DNA from: Vesta saturnalis
Lineage: Eukaryota > Arthropoda > Insecta > Coleoptera > Lampyridae
NCBI GenBank assembly: GCA_036346205.1
Contig: JARFJB010001910.1
Coordinates: forward strand, 6,127,501 to 6,191,500
Length of the DNA stretch: 64,000 nt
Direction: 5' to 3'
Within the stretch, counting starts at the first letter, position 1, and each line of letters begins with the position of its first letter. Made by a program: the position numbers and the translations under genes. The notes beneath the pieces were generated by a model that saw only the letters and a program-made list of their open reading frames with translations, did no database searches and had not been told where the DNA came from. Of the stretch, positions 12,191 to 23,315 are shown one piece after another.

Positions 12191-12451
12191 GGAATCAAAA
12201 TATTCTCCGTTTCCATTCTCGTCAATGCAGATAGCAGTCCAACGCTGACCTGGTTTGTTTGCTGGATCCGTGTTTACAATAATTGCACAAGGTCTAGGTG
12301 CGTGTCGCGGTCGCTGATTAGAAGCACATTCAAGTCGAAACACATTCTCGTGGCTGGGGATCGATTTCAAACATTTTAACACTTGTACCGCATACATCTT
12401 TGGAGTTGGTATGCGCCCAGTCTTGTAGTAGTAATGCGTTTTCCAGTGCAC
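12190..12451 (-). pseudogene. Polinton adenovirus-like cysteine protease, 3' end lost
   Basis: Polinton proteases are Ulp1/adenain-type enzymes presumed to mature virion proteins. The visible part contains CAIIVNTDPANKPGQ, then RWTAICID and GEYFDS. This is the family's segment around the catalytic His and the following acidic residue. Where the family has HW the sequence has RW, so the catalytic His is lost. The catalytic Cys region is missing because a LINE fragment replaces the 3' end near 12190. The 5' boundary overlaps the end of the preceding small ORF and is uncertain. Confidence 0.7.
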
Positions 12452-12866
12452 CCCATAGGCTCCTCGATCTTATTGTTTAAACAACGATACGCCTTTACTT
12501 CCTTTCACAATTTTTTAATCGATGGACAACCAACCTCGTCCAAGTTTAGTATTTGTTTGTTAAGCAATCTTAAAATCTGTTGTTTTTCACTACCCTCAAC
12601 GTGAATTTTGTTAAACGGCAGCAGAGTTCTTATCAGCTCCTCTTGGAAATCCTTTAATGGCACATACCCTGACGCCATTTCAAGCCGTGATATTTATCCT
12701 CTAAATACCTTATCTGTCTTGACATGGGTTTTGATATAAAATAATCTCGAGGTGACTCTATCAGCATCAGCAGTAACAAACCACGATCTGTAATCACGGC
12801 AATTTCTTTCGGAATAAATTCGTTATCAACACCTCTAAACCCTTGTACGTCCAAGTATGCGTCCAT
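12452..12866 (-). pseudogene. Conserved small Polinton-associated ORF, frameshifted
   Basis: It opens MDAYLDVQGFRGVDNEFIPK followed by EIAVITDRG, then reads RQIRYLEDKYHGLKW. After a frame change it continues with LNLDEVGCPSIKKL and a Cys-rich tail. This ORF type accompanies insect Polinton-like elements. The pattern of an acidic start (DVQGF), KEIA and a late LGCPS segment suggests an exonuclease-like or RNase H-like fold, but that is a guess. It lies between the capsid and protease pseudogenes on the same strand. Confidence 0.5.
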
Positions 12867-12918
12867 CTTCTTTCACTTGCTGCTGGATACTGAAGTTTGT
12901 GATTTAGAGCTGTCTCAT

Positions 12919-14172
12919 TTAAAAGGCGAAATCCACGACCACATTTCGATGTTTATCGATCTCAATCACGTTATCGAATTCGGCGTACACCAAACAGTTA
13001 ACGGTTTCTACGAGAGCTTCTTCAAAGCCGACTTCTAGGCGAAGGGAACCGTTTCTAACTAAATTCCAGTGTGTACTAGCGTTTGAAGACAAGTCAGAGG
13101 TTATGTCGAAGGCCATTACACAATAGTCGTTGGGGTAATCGCTTCTCGATATATCGTTGCCCTCGTTCAAAAATGAATACCCGTATCGGAGAATAAGTTG
13201 TGATATGCCCTTACATATAAACTATTAGCTGTAAAGTCTGGTTGTAAGGCCTTCGAAGGACTTTGTTGGCCGTCAATATATAACGATATGTAATTAATAT
13301 TGCTATGATGAAAATTGAATGGATTTGAAGGGTAATCACCATTGGAGGCTTTATTTGCGACAAAACCTACGATACATCATTTAGGTAACTGACCAAGTAA
13401 GATATTATCCAATGATTTTCGCTGTATGTCTGTAGGTATAGTTAACACTTTTACGTCGGTCCTTGAAACAGGATATTTTGCTGCAGTTATTTCTAAAACT
13501 TTAACGTGTGTAATTAGAATGGTGGGGTTGTTTCGCATACGTCTCACCAGTAAAGTAGCGTCCATAATTCGCGTCTTGTAAGTTGAAGCGTGCGCCGCCA
13601 TTAGGCTAAAGGTATCTCTTGATCATACAAATTTAGTCTTTAATTCAACACCGCTTATGAGAAACTTTTCCTGATGAAACAAATCTCGATTTGTTTGCTG
13701 GTCGCTGCAAGTACTTGACGTTTCGAGAAACCGTTATTTTCGTTTCCCAACCTAAACCTAGATGTGAACTCTTGGCCTCATTTCCATAATTTAGCAACGT
13801 TTCGACATATGAGCGTTAGGTGTAGGTATTGTTTCGTTGTGACACCATCTTCTGATTGAAGTAAACCTTCACTTGTGAGAAAAGCGAATGCATCCAATTG
13901 TTTACCGATGCTACAACATCCGCGTCAGTAAGTGCTGCACCATCTTGCTTTAGAACTTTAGCTGTAATGTACAACATAGTCTGACTTAAATCTATGTAAT
14001 CTTTTCCATTTCCGGGCACTACAAATTCTATTGGAGCGTCATCACTAAGAGCTGATAAGGGTTTGTAAAATATTCATTCACTACCCTCGATGCTTGTCTG
14101 CGTCGACGGTAAAGCGAACAGATCCAATTCGGACTTGACGCGTTCAGATGATTGAGCATGTAGAAAAGCCAT
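12919..14172 (-). pseudogene. Polinton major capsid protein (F54H12.2-like)
   Basis: The ATG at 14172 begins MAFLHAQSSERVKSELDLFA, the characteristic start of the long F54H12.2-like proteins of Polintons, which I take to be the double-jelly-roll major capsid protein. Other family landmarks are VVPGNGKDYIDLSQT, VNNWMHSLFSQVKVYFNQK, DYPNDYCVMAFDIT, RLEVGFEEAL and YAEFDNVIEID near the C-terminus. The stop is at 12919-12921. The middle third (13200-13800) is broken by several frameshifts and stops. It is only distantly, if at all, alignable with the capsid gene of copy 2. Role from family knowledge, not shown here. Confidence 0.72.
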
Positions 14173-14535
14173 TATCTTGAAAATATACCGTCGTAAGTAG
14201 GTTCTTTCATCTTAGCGGTAACAGCTCTCGCTAGAGGCTGGTTATTCTCGGTCAGACGTTCTCTTTTATAGGCCGAACCCTCCATCATTTTATCGATTTT
14301 CTCATGGGCTTTACGTTTAATATTTCTACCTGCATCGTGAAATCTTTCATGAGACGATTCCTTAACAGGTCGATCCTCTATGACGTCACCAAGAATATTA
14401 GCACCCGTTCTGAGAGCTTCTTTTCCAATGGCCTTTGCACCAGACTTAAATAACGGTATTATATTTCTAAATATACCACCTAGCCAGCTTCTTATTCCGG
14501 ATGGATCCAATGCCGTTACCGGTCTGATTCATATA
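14173..14535 (-). pseudogene. Small basic/hydrophobic virion-type protein
   Basis: About 110 residues with an N-terminal hydrophobic stretch (WLGGIFRNIIPLFK), then SGAKAIGKEALRTGANILG and a basic tail (RNIKRKAHEKIDKMM). Polintons and adenovirus-like viruses often carry a small protein of this type, compared with adenovirus core or membrane-active proteins. An ATG upstream (14532-14530) is in a different frame from the body, so a single frameshift separates start and body. The gene abuts the capsid gene ATG at 14172. Confidence 0.5.
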
Positions 14536-14571
14536 ATATTGTTGATAAGGACAAACCATTATTGCAATTTC

Positions 14572-15253
14572 TTAAAGTGTAGCTTCAGACACGACGTCCC
14601 AAACTCGCATTGCTGCACCCGTATCTGTTTTTATATTAATCTTGATGTTTTCAAATTCTCGTGTCGTCACGGGCATGTAATGTGCAGGTGAAAAAAACAC
14701 ATCTTTATGACCTCCGTAAGTGTAGTTTTCAGAAGGAATATTTATTATACGCATCAGCGGAGATAAAAACATGTCCCACAATTTGGGGTTCAACGATGTC
14801 GCAATAAACAAACATTTGCGTTGGTAATCGTATCCATATACTAGCGGGGTGCGGGGGTATTGGTTCCATAGCTATGTTTTGATATGGCCGATAATCCAGC
14901 CGTAAGGCTAAACGTTGTGAGAATCCGAATAGCGAGGAGGTTTTTAATTTCGTGGTGACACGCTTAGTTAGATTATGGTATTCGGTTGTTAGCAATTTAC
15001 TTATTAGCTCGTGGTTATTGAGCTCGCTGGCAGTTTCTTCAATGTTGGCATAATTCCCTGACGCGAAACGTAACACATACCATCCGTCCTCTATATAAAT
15101 GGCTTTCTCGCTATCGTGTTGGAAATGTGATACAGCCCTTTTTAATATGGTCTCTAACACATCCTCTTCTCCTGCGGGTGGATCAGCTCTATAACAAATT
15201 AAACTGTCTGTCGCACTTACAGTGGTAAAAGAGCAAGGGTACTGAATTTCCAA
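14572..15253 (-). pseudogene. Polinton minor capsid protein (penton-like)
   Basis: Two overlapping frames give a 220-residue protein. The C-terminal half contains SPLMRIINIP, FFSPAHYMPVTTREFENIKI and NIKTDTGAAMRVWDVV, the most conserved stretch of the Polinton minor capsid (single jelly-roll) protein. The N-terminal half reads ILEIQYPCSFTTVS, preceded in frame by a stop, so the start codon is lost. One frameshift lies near 14790. It sits between the integrase and the small basic protein, on the same strand. Confidence 0.7.
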
Positions 15254-15379
15254 AATGCCTACAGCCTATGAGCCTGTTAATCCATTGGCAGTTGTGTAAT
15301 AAAACTTGACGTCATATTGTCGGGAAAATACGTCATGGAACTATTACTTAATAAGGTAAGATAAAACTCCATTTTATAT

Positions 15380-16410
15380 ATCTCTCAGCTGCGAAGCTAA
15401 CACCCAGCTATTAAATTTGTCACTGTATCCACGCTACTTGACCAGGTATTGTTTATATCGTCCGCCGCCCTTCTCTGCTAAAATCATATCGACTTTGAAT
15501 AGGGCGTCTTTATCAACCGTAACAGGTACCCGCAACAGGCTTGTTATTAAGATCGCTTATGCGATAAACTGGAAGTCTTCTTTTTATCACTGCACTAATT
15601 GTAAAAACTTCCTTGCTCCAGTTCGTTTCATATCCCTTCTCAAAGGTGGTCTTAGTTCTGGCGATACTAACATGTACATCGGTTTTATGTTTAGGATGAC
15701 GTGATGTGCCTAAACCTTTCGCGTACAGGTTATTCCACACTTCCAAATGTTTTCATCGTTCACAGCCGCAGGAGCCATCTGTATACTTGAATGAGGGCTA
15801 TTGTTCTAAGCAGTCACAAGTTTGTAGAGCACATCAATATACCTGTAGGAATTTTTGTAGGTGAAATAACGCCACATCTTTGTTTTCAGTGTTTTATTAA
15901 ATCTTTCGACTACAGATGCTTTTACATCAGGGTTATTTGTTACATAGAAATTGATATTTTGTTTCTTGAAAAAGTTTTGTATACTAACCGCCACAAACTC
16001 CTTGCCTTTATCCGTCTGTAGATTTGCCGGTGTACTATCGCTTTCCTTAAAAATATCGGTGAATGCTTTAATTCCAGATGCTGCTGCCTTCGTTTTAAAA
16101 ACTCTCGCCCTGGCCTTCTTGCTAAACACATCAATAACCGTTAGTATGTAGTTGTATCCACTATTGTGTTTACTTAAAGTTCGCATGTCACAAAGATCCT
16201 CTTGCCACAGCTCGTAAATGTTCCTCACAATATATTTATTTCACGGAAATTTTCTGACAGGTATATGAACCGTATAATCCTGCAGCCATTTTTTCACTTC
16301 AGCATATCTACCCTATACAGCATTAACTAAAGATGTTATACCCGCAAACCCTGCCGGTGCTCCGGATCATAGTATACAGCATCCATGTTACGTTCTCCAC
16401 GTATCCCATT
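15380..16410 (-). pseudogene. Polinton retrovirus-like integrase with chromodomain
   Basis: The integrase would join the linear element to chromosomal DNA. The catalytic core is intact in one frame (16228-15806): ELWQEDLCDM (first Asp), LQTDKGKEF (second Asp) and KASVVERFNKTLK (Glu), with 34 residues between the last two. An N-terminal part lies upstream in broken frames (AGITSLVNAV, then WLQDYTVHIPVRKFP). After frameshifts near 15790 and 15510 the C-terminus reads MILAEKGGGRYKQYLVK and YSDKFNSWVLASQL, a chromodomain that could bind histone tails and guide integration. It is broken by at least three frame disruptions. Confidence 0.8.
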
Positions 16411-16481
16411 CTAGTGAAAGTCTTCTTCTTCGAAAGGATCTTCGCGGGGTTTCCCTTGATTCACTATCGGCATCGCAATTT

Positions 16482-17060
16482 TCACCTATACTTGTGAGGT
16501 TCAATGTTAGGTGATACAGTAGCATCACGTCTCCGAGTATTTCCGATAAACTTTCGTAGTATATTTATTTCTTTAATATACGTTGCAAACTGTCGCCCGC
16601 CATGTGGGCTTGTAGTATTTCGCTGTCTTAGTGTTTCGTGAACCAGATCTATAATGTTAGAATGAGGGATGATAAAGTGACTTTTATCACAAAATACATG
16701 ACCGCACGTATTCAGTATACGCAAGAAATCATTACCTTTCTTCCTGTAGGAAACAGGCAGTGTTGATACTATCTCGTCGTCTGCCAGACCTTTGCCTTTC
16801 GGCGAATCATTAATATCATCTTCATCACCGCTGATTGTTATACTAGCGGGTTGACGTAACTGATTGGGAAAATGTAGATATCTTTGAAGGACCTGATTGT
16901 ACTGCTGCCATTTGTCATTGTCGGTCATTTTGGTTCGTAATACTTTATCCATGTCGTCACCCAACTGCGTTAATATGTTGTTTTGCGTGACATCTGGCGC
17001 TTGCAAACGCTGTATAAAATCCATAGGTAGAATAATCATCTTCTTCAGATTGTGGTCCAT
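16482..17060 (-). CDS. Conserved Polinton hypothetical protein
   Basis: An open 192-codon frame starting MDHNLKKMIILPMDFIQRLQ and ending at 16482. The sequence DKWQQYNQVLQRYLHF, a central acidic linker, a segment with SNIIDLVHETLRQR and a late EINILRKFIGN match a protein of unknown function that accompanies Polintons in insects. No catalytic motif is visible. It lies between the small hydrophobic protein (3 bases upstream) and the integrase. It is one of the few open frames left in copy 1; I cannot tell whether it is expressed. Confidence 0.55.
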   Translation of the reverse strand: MDHNLKKMIILPMDFIQRLQAPDVTQNNILTQLGDDMDKVLRTKMTDNDKWQQYNQVLQRYLHFPNQLRQPASITISGDEDDINDSPKGKGLADDEIVSTLPVSYRKKGNDFLRILNTCGHVFCDKSHFIIPHSNIIDLVHETLRQRNTTSPHGGRQFATYIKEINILRKFIGNTRRRDATVSPNIEPHKYR

Positions 17061-17062
17061 AG

Positions 17063-17373
17063 TTATTGAAACAAATTACCCAGAATTACGCCAAGTAATG
17101 GTCCTAAGAGGAGCGGTAGAAATGCGCCGCCCTTCTGTACGAGAAACTGTTTCTTCTCTTTTATAGATTCACCTCTCTGTGTCAGCCGCCTTAAAGTGTG
17201 CTTATGTTGAGAGAGTCGCTGCTTCTGATCAACTGACAGAGGTACACGACCTTTTAAAATGTTATGTGCACACTCGTAAATGGATTCCACCTGCTTACTA
17301 TCTAGACATTTCAATAAAGCGTCACGTTGACCTTTACTTAATCGGTGTTTTGGATTAAAGCGTCAACCATTAT
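17063..17373 (-). CDS. Small Polinton protein with hydrophobic C-terminus
   Basis: The conserved body runs from LDSKQVESIYECAHNILKGR through QKQRLSQHKHTLRRL, and ends in QKGGAFLPLLLGPLLGVIL. That is a basic helical region followed by a Gly/Leu-rich hydrophobic tail that may insert in membranes. This architecture is common among small Polinton ORFs. In frame upstream it reads RFNPKHRLSKGQRDALLKC, but no ATG was found before a TGA near 17370, so the start is lost or spliced. It ends three bases before the next gene. Confidence 0.5.
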
Positions 17374-17418
17374 ATATGATGTAATCTTTATGACTGTGAG
17401 GCTTAAATCCTTTTTTCG

Positions 17419-17419
<1 letters not shown>

Positions 17420-17501
<82 letters not shown>
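17420..17501. repeat. (AT)n microsatellite
   Basis: Pure AT run inside Polinton copy 1, between the ATPase and small hydrophobic protein genes. Confidence 0.95.
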
Positions 17502-17502
<1 letters not shown>

Positions 17503-17504
17503 TT

Positions 17505-18133
17505 GGCAAATACCTTGAAGCCCGAATATGTTTGTTCTATAGCGTAGCATATCTGGTGTATTCTGTTTTAAATCGAACAATATATATCCGTGCGGATTAG
17601 AAGTAGCATCATGGTACGCAACCTCTAAAAATTTAGGGTTGTCAGGTGAAATCTTCCTTGCTAAATGCTGTATCTATGTCCTGTCACGTGGATTCTTAAA
17701 CAAGATTATGTAATGAGCGTTGAGAGAGATATCTCGCTGTCTACGTCCTTGATGAAATATGTTTTGCATTAAGAAAAACACGCTTAGATTTTTATGATGA
17801 CAACCCTTTGTAAAAATATCAACCACCGAACCGTTAGTCTCACGAATTGGATTGTCAATTATTATTAAGACCAGTTTTTTACCATCAAACACTTCCATAT
17901 CAGGTAATCCTTTCTGAAAATTCACTGACAGATCTTTGATCTTTGAATAATTCGCCGTAAAACGAGATAATTTTTTCAAAAGCTGCATCGCAGACAGTTT
18001 CGATATTTTTTAGAAAATCAACGATAAAATACGATTTCCCACAACCAGATGGCCCCGCTACTATTGCAGAAAAGGCATGTTTAAACTGACCGTCCGCCTG
18101 TCCATCAAAAGTGGTGGGGAAGGTGTCCCAGGA
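17505..18133 (-). pseudogene. Polinton packaging ATPase (A32/FtsK-HerA type)
   Basis: Predicted to power genome packaging into capsids. Walker A is visible as AGPSGCGKS at about 18050, after TFDGQADGQFKHAF. After a frame change the Walker B region reads KLVLIIIDN, where the family normally has DD, followed by FTKGCHHKNLSVFFLMQN, LNAHYIILFKNPRDR and a C-terminal stretch ending near the (AT)n array. Loss of the second acidic residue and at least two frameshifts make it inactive. It is dissimilar to the ATPase of copy 2, supporting two lineages. Sequence 18134-18325 may hold a degraded N-terminus. Confidence 0.75.
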
Positions 18134-18325
18134 GTCGTGGCTTGTGACGTAAAAAAAAGTGGATGGGTTCTATTAACAAGTAACAACTCAAAACCTTCAC
18201 GAAGAACTTTTATGAAGAAAACATTAATTGTCTTTAAAAAGATGCACTTGAAATTTGAAGGGCCCTTTTTTACAGGCGTTTGAATAAGGAAAATCCAAGG
18301 AGCGTAGTTAAAAATACTCATCCTT

Positions 18326-20743
18326 TGGGATTACGCCTATACTGTTGATTTAATAAAAAATCTTATAACAGATTATTTTAGTCAACAACATCTTATAAAA
18401 ATATTTTTGTATATACAGGGTGTCCCATTTACAAGTACTACACTACACTTGTGTTTTTTTATGGAATACCCTATATATTTTTATATATTTGAATTCGCTG
18501 TTAAATGCTGTTTAAAATGGTATAAAGTACTATGGGTCTACGAGTAGCAGTTACTGTAGGCTTCTGTTCCGCCATCTTAAAAGATATCGAGTGAAGTTTT
18601 GGGATTTGTTTTTCCAATCTGTCTAGTGCTAACTTCTACATTCAGATTGCAGACTCTTTTCTTTGCATATACAGGGTGGTACATTATGCTCAATGTTATT
18701 TTTCTCATTTTTTTAAATGGCACACCCTGCATTTTATTACAGATTTGAATAGCATTTTTTACGGGCTTTCAATAGATACTAACTTTTACTACCTATTCCT
18801 AAGTGTTTTTGAATTATTCAGTGATAAAGTTGAAAATTGTAAACATTTTTTATTTTTGTTAAATTAGTCGCAATATAAAATAAATAAAAACAATATCATA
18901 ATTCAAAGAAAAACAAAAATGAAACAATGCTAATTGCTATAAAACCGTGAAGCTCTAGTTTATGACACAATTCCACATTTTGCACTATAAAAGAGCAACG
19001 CTTAATAACTATTTAGTAGAATTGCATAATTATAAACTTTAACTTAAAACTTAACTTAAACTTTAAAATGGAAGTAAAGAACACAATGAAATACAAATTT
19101 TATATTAAATGTTAAAAAATGTTTCCATTTGCAGCAATGCACATGGTCAACCGCCTAGTAAAGGTTGCTTTGACATTTTGAAGGGTCCTTCTTCAAATAC
19201 TTCGAAAAACCTCAGTAATTCGAAATTTCATGTTGGCTTGTGTAGTGGGCAAAACCCTATACACCTCGTGTTTCACATATCCCCACAGAAAAAAAGTCTA
19301 GGGGAGTGAGATCGGGTGATCTCGCTGGCCAAACAGTGGGAACACCGCGACCTATCCAGCGATCTTCGCGCCAATTTTGTAAAAACCGACGTACTCGATT
19401 ATGGTAGTGCGGCGGAGATCCATCATGTTGGTAATACATAACTTGTCGAGTATGTAGATTCACATTTTCAAGGAACTGTGGAAAATCTTCTTAAAGGAAT
19501 TGAAGATATCTTTCGCACGTCAGGGAACCATCGAAAAACGAAGGTCCTATTACATCAGTATTGATAATACCACCCCACACATTTACAGTCCACTGATGCT
19601 GGTAATCTACTTGTCGTACCCAGTGTGGATTTTCAACGGAGTAATAGTGACTATTATGTTTATGAACGACTCCTATGCTATTAAAACTTGCTTCGTCGCT
19701 AAATAGCACAAAGTTAACAAAATTGGCTTGTTGCTTAATTTTGTCCAGAATAATATTGCAAAATGCGACACGAGTTGCGAAATCTTGCGGTCGTAGGCTT
19801 TGATGCAAACACAAATGGTATGGGTGATATTTATGTTTGCTTATAATTCTTTGTATTGAACTTTTGCTCAGATCTACTTGTACCGCAGTCTGACGAACAC
19901 AGACGTGAGGATTTTCTTCTACATTTAATAGGCCTCAAATCGTTTTATTCGGCAAGACAATCGAAAACCAAGCTATTGTGTTCTTTAATTCCATTTTAAA
20001 GTTTATAGTTATGCAGTTCTGCGGGTAAATAATTATTAAGCGTTGCTCTTTTATAGTCAAAATGTTGAATTGTGTCATAAACCTATAGCTTCACGGTTTT
20101 ATAGCAATTAGCATTGTTTCACTTTTTGTTTTTCTGTGAATTATGATAGTGTCTTTATTTATTTTATATTGTGGTAAACTCAACAAAATAAAAAATGTTT
20201 ACAATTTTCAACTTTATCATTAAATATTTCGAAAATACTTAGGAATCGGTAGTAAAAAGTGAGTATCTATTGAAAGCCCGTAAAAATGATATTCAAATCT
20301 GTAATAAAATACAGGGTGTGCCATTTAAAAAAAATGAGAAAAATAACATGGAGCAAAATGGACCACCCTGTGTATGCAAAGAAAAGAGTCTGCAATGTGA
20401 ATGTAGAAGTTAAAACTAGATAGGTTGGAAAAACAAATCCCAAAATTTCACTCCCATATCTTTCAATATGGCCTACTTAATTGACTAATTTTTTTACATA
20501 GAAATGTCAATAACTTAGGAACCGTTAGTCGTAGACCCATAATACCTTATATCATTGTAAACAGCATTTAACAGAGAATTCAAATATATAAAAATATATA
20601 GGGTGTTCTATTAAAAACACACAAGTTTAGTGTAGTACTCGAAAATGCGACACCCCATATATACAAAAATATTTTTACAAAATGATCCTCATTGTTGACT
20701 ACAATAATCTGTTATAATATTTTTTATTAAATCAACAGTATAG
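18326..20743 (-). mobile_element. DD41D Tc1/mariner element with about 760-bp inverted arms
   Basis: Left arm 18326-19085 and right arm 19985-20743 are inverted copies over about 760 bp, starting 'attacgcctatactgttg' at both ends. Each arm contains three ACAGGGTG-type motifs (for example 18414, 18670, 18725) matched in mirror order on the right. The central 900 bp encode a minus-strand transposase pseudogene. It interrupts or abuts the upstream end of Polinton copy 1, and an (AT)n array lies 45 bases past the right end. No clear TA duplication at the outermost ends. Confidence 0.8.
19257..19994 (-). pseudogene. DD41D transposase, frameshifted
   Basis: The start ATG at 19994 (MELKNTIAWF) lies inside the right inverted arm. 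Catalytic segments: FSDEASFNSIG (first Asp), YYQHDGSPPHYHNRV (second Asp), ARSPDLTPLDFF (third Asp), with 41 residues between the last two as in the element at 7199. Other landmarks are PHWVRQVDYQHQWTVNVWGG and WIGRGVPTVWPARSPD. There is a stop after LPNKTI near 19936, a break between 19491 and 19463, and loss of the C-terminal tail. About 700 of an expected 1,000 bases remain. Confidence 0.82.
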
Positions 20744-20784
20744 GCGTAATCTTCCACCCCCAAATCGCTGGGACACCCAGTATG

Positions 20785-20786
<2 letters not shown>

Positions 20787-20858
<72 letters not shown>
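20787..20858. repeat. (AT)n microsatellite
   Basis: Pure AT run just outside the right arm of the DD41D element. Confidence 0.95.
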
Positions 20859-20860
<2 letters not shown>

Positions 20861-20869
20861 ACATTTATC

Positions 20870-23190
20870 AACTGGTTGCAAATATTATTACATATAGCCG
20901 ATTAACGTTTTTAAAAGTTTATAGTCAACGGATTCTAGCGGATCTCACTGTGCAAGGAGGTCAAACTGCCCTCACAGTGAGATTCAATCAATATATATGA
21001 TTGGTAACCTAATAATTGTAAATATAAACATATATACATGTACAAAACGTAAACCTTATTATAAATGTCATTCTATGACTAACAAATTTTAAATATTATG
21101 AATTTGGCTGTACAAACAACTAACTTTTGTAATACGTAAAATTGAGGTTTAACCAATATTTATTCTTAATTCGAATCCCAAGGAAAAGTAGGTGCTTTTT
21201 GGATGCGTAACGTGTACTCAAGTTAAACACAAACATACGTTCTAAATAAATAATTGCAAAACAACTTTTTTGCAATCGTTACTTTTAATACATAAATAGA
21301 AAAGTGGTATATAACTAAATATATAAACTTTTTTGCTTATATATTTAATTTGACATTTGTCAACAAATATTTCAAAATTTAATTTTTTCTAATTTTATGT
21401 AAACGATTACAAAATTTTGTTCAAACACGTGCTATTTTGGTACTCGGCCTTATTTATCCTCGGCTACGCCTCGGGTAAAAAAGAACGGCCTCGCACCAAA
21501 AAATGTGTAAACAGCGCACTAGTTGCGAAAACTACTATATTTTAATCTGTCAAAATTACTTACAAACAAAATGGTAACGATGTAACCTATCTTAGAATGA
21601 ATGATTCTTTGGAGATAATCCACACGCCCTCGAAAATCCTGACCTCTTCTAATTGCTAAGTTGAAATACAGATGTGGTTTTTAGCTGTAAATTTCCTGAA
21701 AATTCTCAATAAATCTTATATGCACGTTATTATTAACTGCTCCCGAACTTCTAATGAGTATAAACAGTACTCGTATGGTGTATAATTATGAAAGTAAATG
21801 ACATGACAAAAGCACTAATTGTATGCTGGTAGAAAATTTAATGTTCGAATACACCACAAGCCTGAGATTTAATTGAAACTGAGTTTTACACGTCACAAAC
21901 TTGTGTAAAGATTTAGCTTGTACGTTGTCATTTTAATACTTACTTCTCTTTTTTAGGAATTAGTATGGAAACTGTTGAAAAAATAAGGAAACGACATTTC
22001 TGCTTCTACAGACCTACAACACTATTACGTTACATGGACATGTTTTTATCAGTCTCGTCACAATATTTATAGAATAGTCCTATTTATTTAATTTATGGTT
22101 TACATTATATAGAAATTTGGTCGAAAGCAATCCTATTTAACTTTCATAACTCTATTTTTACAAATTATATTTCTTTTATACATAACAGGTATATTTTTAT
22201 TTCAACTTTATTTAAATAGTTATAATTCTGATTTAAACCAGAACAGCTGTTAAACTTATTATGTCACAGATATAAAAATATTCCGCACTATTCTGTCTTA
22301 GTACCTTAAGATTCATTTTAGCACAAATCTTTAATTACAAACTGGAACCACTGTTCTGCGTTAAATATTAAGATAGAAGCCATCATTATTTTGCCTAAAT
22401 GAAGATTTTGGGTCTAAACTATACTACTGCTACATTCTTATAATCTATGATTTTTTTGTATGTTCCTTAAACAATTTTCGTAATTCTCACTACATCTTTC
22501 TAATGTTATTTATACTTCTATCTGCCGCATTGTACTTGTCAAGACTTACATTACAATCTGCAAGTAAAGTTTCAACACTTACACTCAACAACCCTTATAA
22601 TAATTTAAATCCAGCATCTAAATAAACATCTGGACGCAACTGTCTTATGTAACCGTTTTTTCTTTTTACTACCATAATTTAATCATAATGTTTGTATTCA
22701 ATAGCTCAACGACAGATAATCTAGTTTACGATTTCAAAACTACGATTCCTAAATTAAATCTATAAATTAATGTGTGACTATAATAACTGTCACTTTAAAT
22801 AAATAACAGTAATTAAGACAGGTGTACTGTTTTTAGTGTGGAACCTTGGGATAAGCTTGGTCAACGGTATATTTATTTATTTTTTTATATACCTCAATAC
22901 TTATCCACCCCTTAGAACCGTGATAACGTAGGGGTAGGTGCAGCTAGATACACAATATTAAATAATTTATTAAAAAATAAGATTTAATATATTCCGAGAT
23001 TAACACTTTTCTAAGTAAGAAACAATTTATTAAGATTATAGATACAATGTGATGAACAAATAACATTAAGAAAATATAATGTGTATCACAGTCACTTCAA
23101 AGACCATATTTTAAAATACAACGTTTACTGCTACTTGAGATACCTGTAAAAATAAGAGTAACTAAACAATTATTGTTATTCACAATTTTC
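20870..23190. other. Long stretch without recognised genes
   Basis: AT-rich DNA. The only structures noted are a short inverted repeat ('tctcactgtg' at 20943 and 'cacagtgaga' at about 20973) and a CG-rich hairpin-like phrase near 21450 ('cctcggctacgcctcgg'). No exon with good splice sites and no transposon protein was seen. Confidence 0.5.
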
Positions 23191-23315
23191 TTACTTGGCA
23201 ACCCAATCAGTTCGCCCTTTTGAATTACCACTAAAAAATTCTCCAACAAGTCCTTTTTTAGCTGAAGGTACATGAAGGCTAGAATTACTCCACATAGGAG
23301 AAAATGAAGATTTAC
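23191..23315 (-). CDS. Last exon of unidentified host gene (exon C)
   Basis: A minus-strand acceptor ATAG at 23317-23316 is followed by GT completing a Gly codon, then 40 sense codons and TAA at 23193-23191. The peptide is KSSFSPMWSNSSLHVPSAKK, GLVGEFFSGNS, KGRTDWVAK. The entry phase matches exactly the phase in which exon B (32803-32568) ends, so the two join without breaking the frame across a 9,252-base intron. The product is Ser/Asn-rich; I do not recognise the gene. Confidence 0.6.

Larger units (their letters stand above)
12190..18325 (-). mobile_element. Maverick/Polinton copy 1, truncated and decayed
   Basis: A block of minus-strand genes typical of Polintons, read from high to low coordinates: packaging ATPase, small hydrophobic protein, conserved hypothetical, integrase, minor capsid, small basic protein, major capsid type protein, small ORF, cysteine protease. 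DNA polymerase B is not found and no terminal repeats were recognised, so the copy is truncated. Its upstream edge is cut by the DD41D element at 18326 and its downstream edge by the LINE fragment. Every gene except the short ones carries frameshifts or stops, so it is clearly older than copy 2. Confidence 0.85.

Noticed and set aside
12167..12604. Plus-strand ORFs over Polinton copy 1 (also 14380-14691, 15417-15704, 15791-16151, 16897-17166)
   Set aside because: Antisense to recognised minus-strand Polinton genes.
18061..18321. 86-codon minus-strand ORF upstream of the ATPase
   Set aside because: Its end is a shifted frame of the ATPase Walker A region; the rest shows no family landmark.
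20943..20986. Short inverted repeat as a Polinton end
   Set aside because: Stem only about 10 bp with a 20-base loop, no AGT start and no 6-bp duplication.
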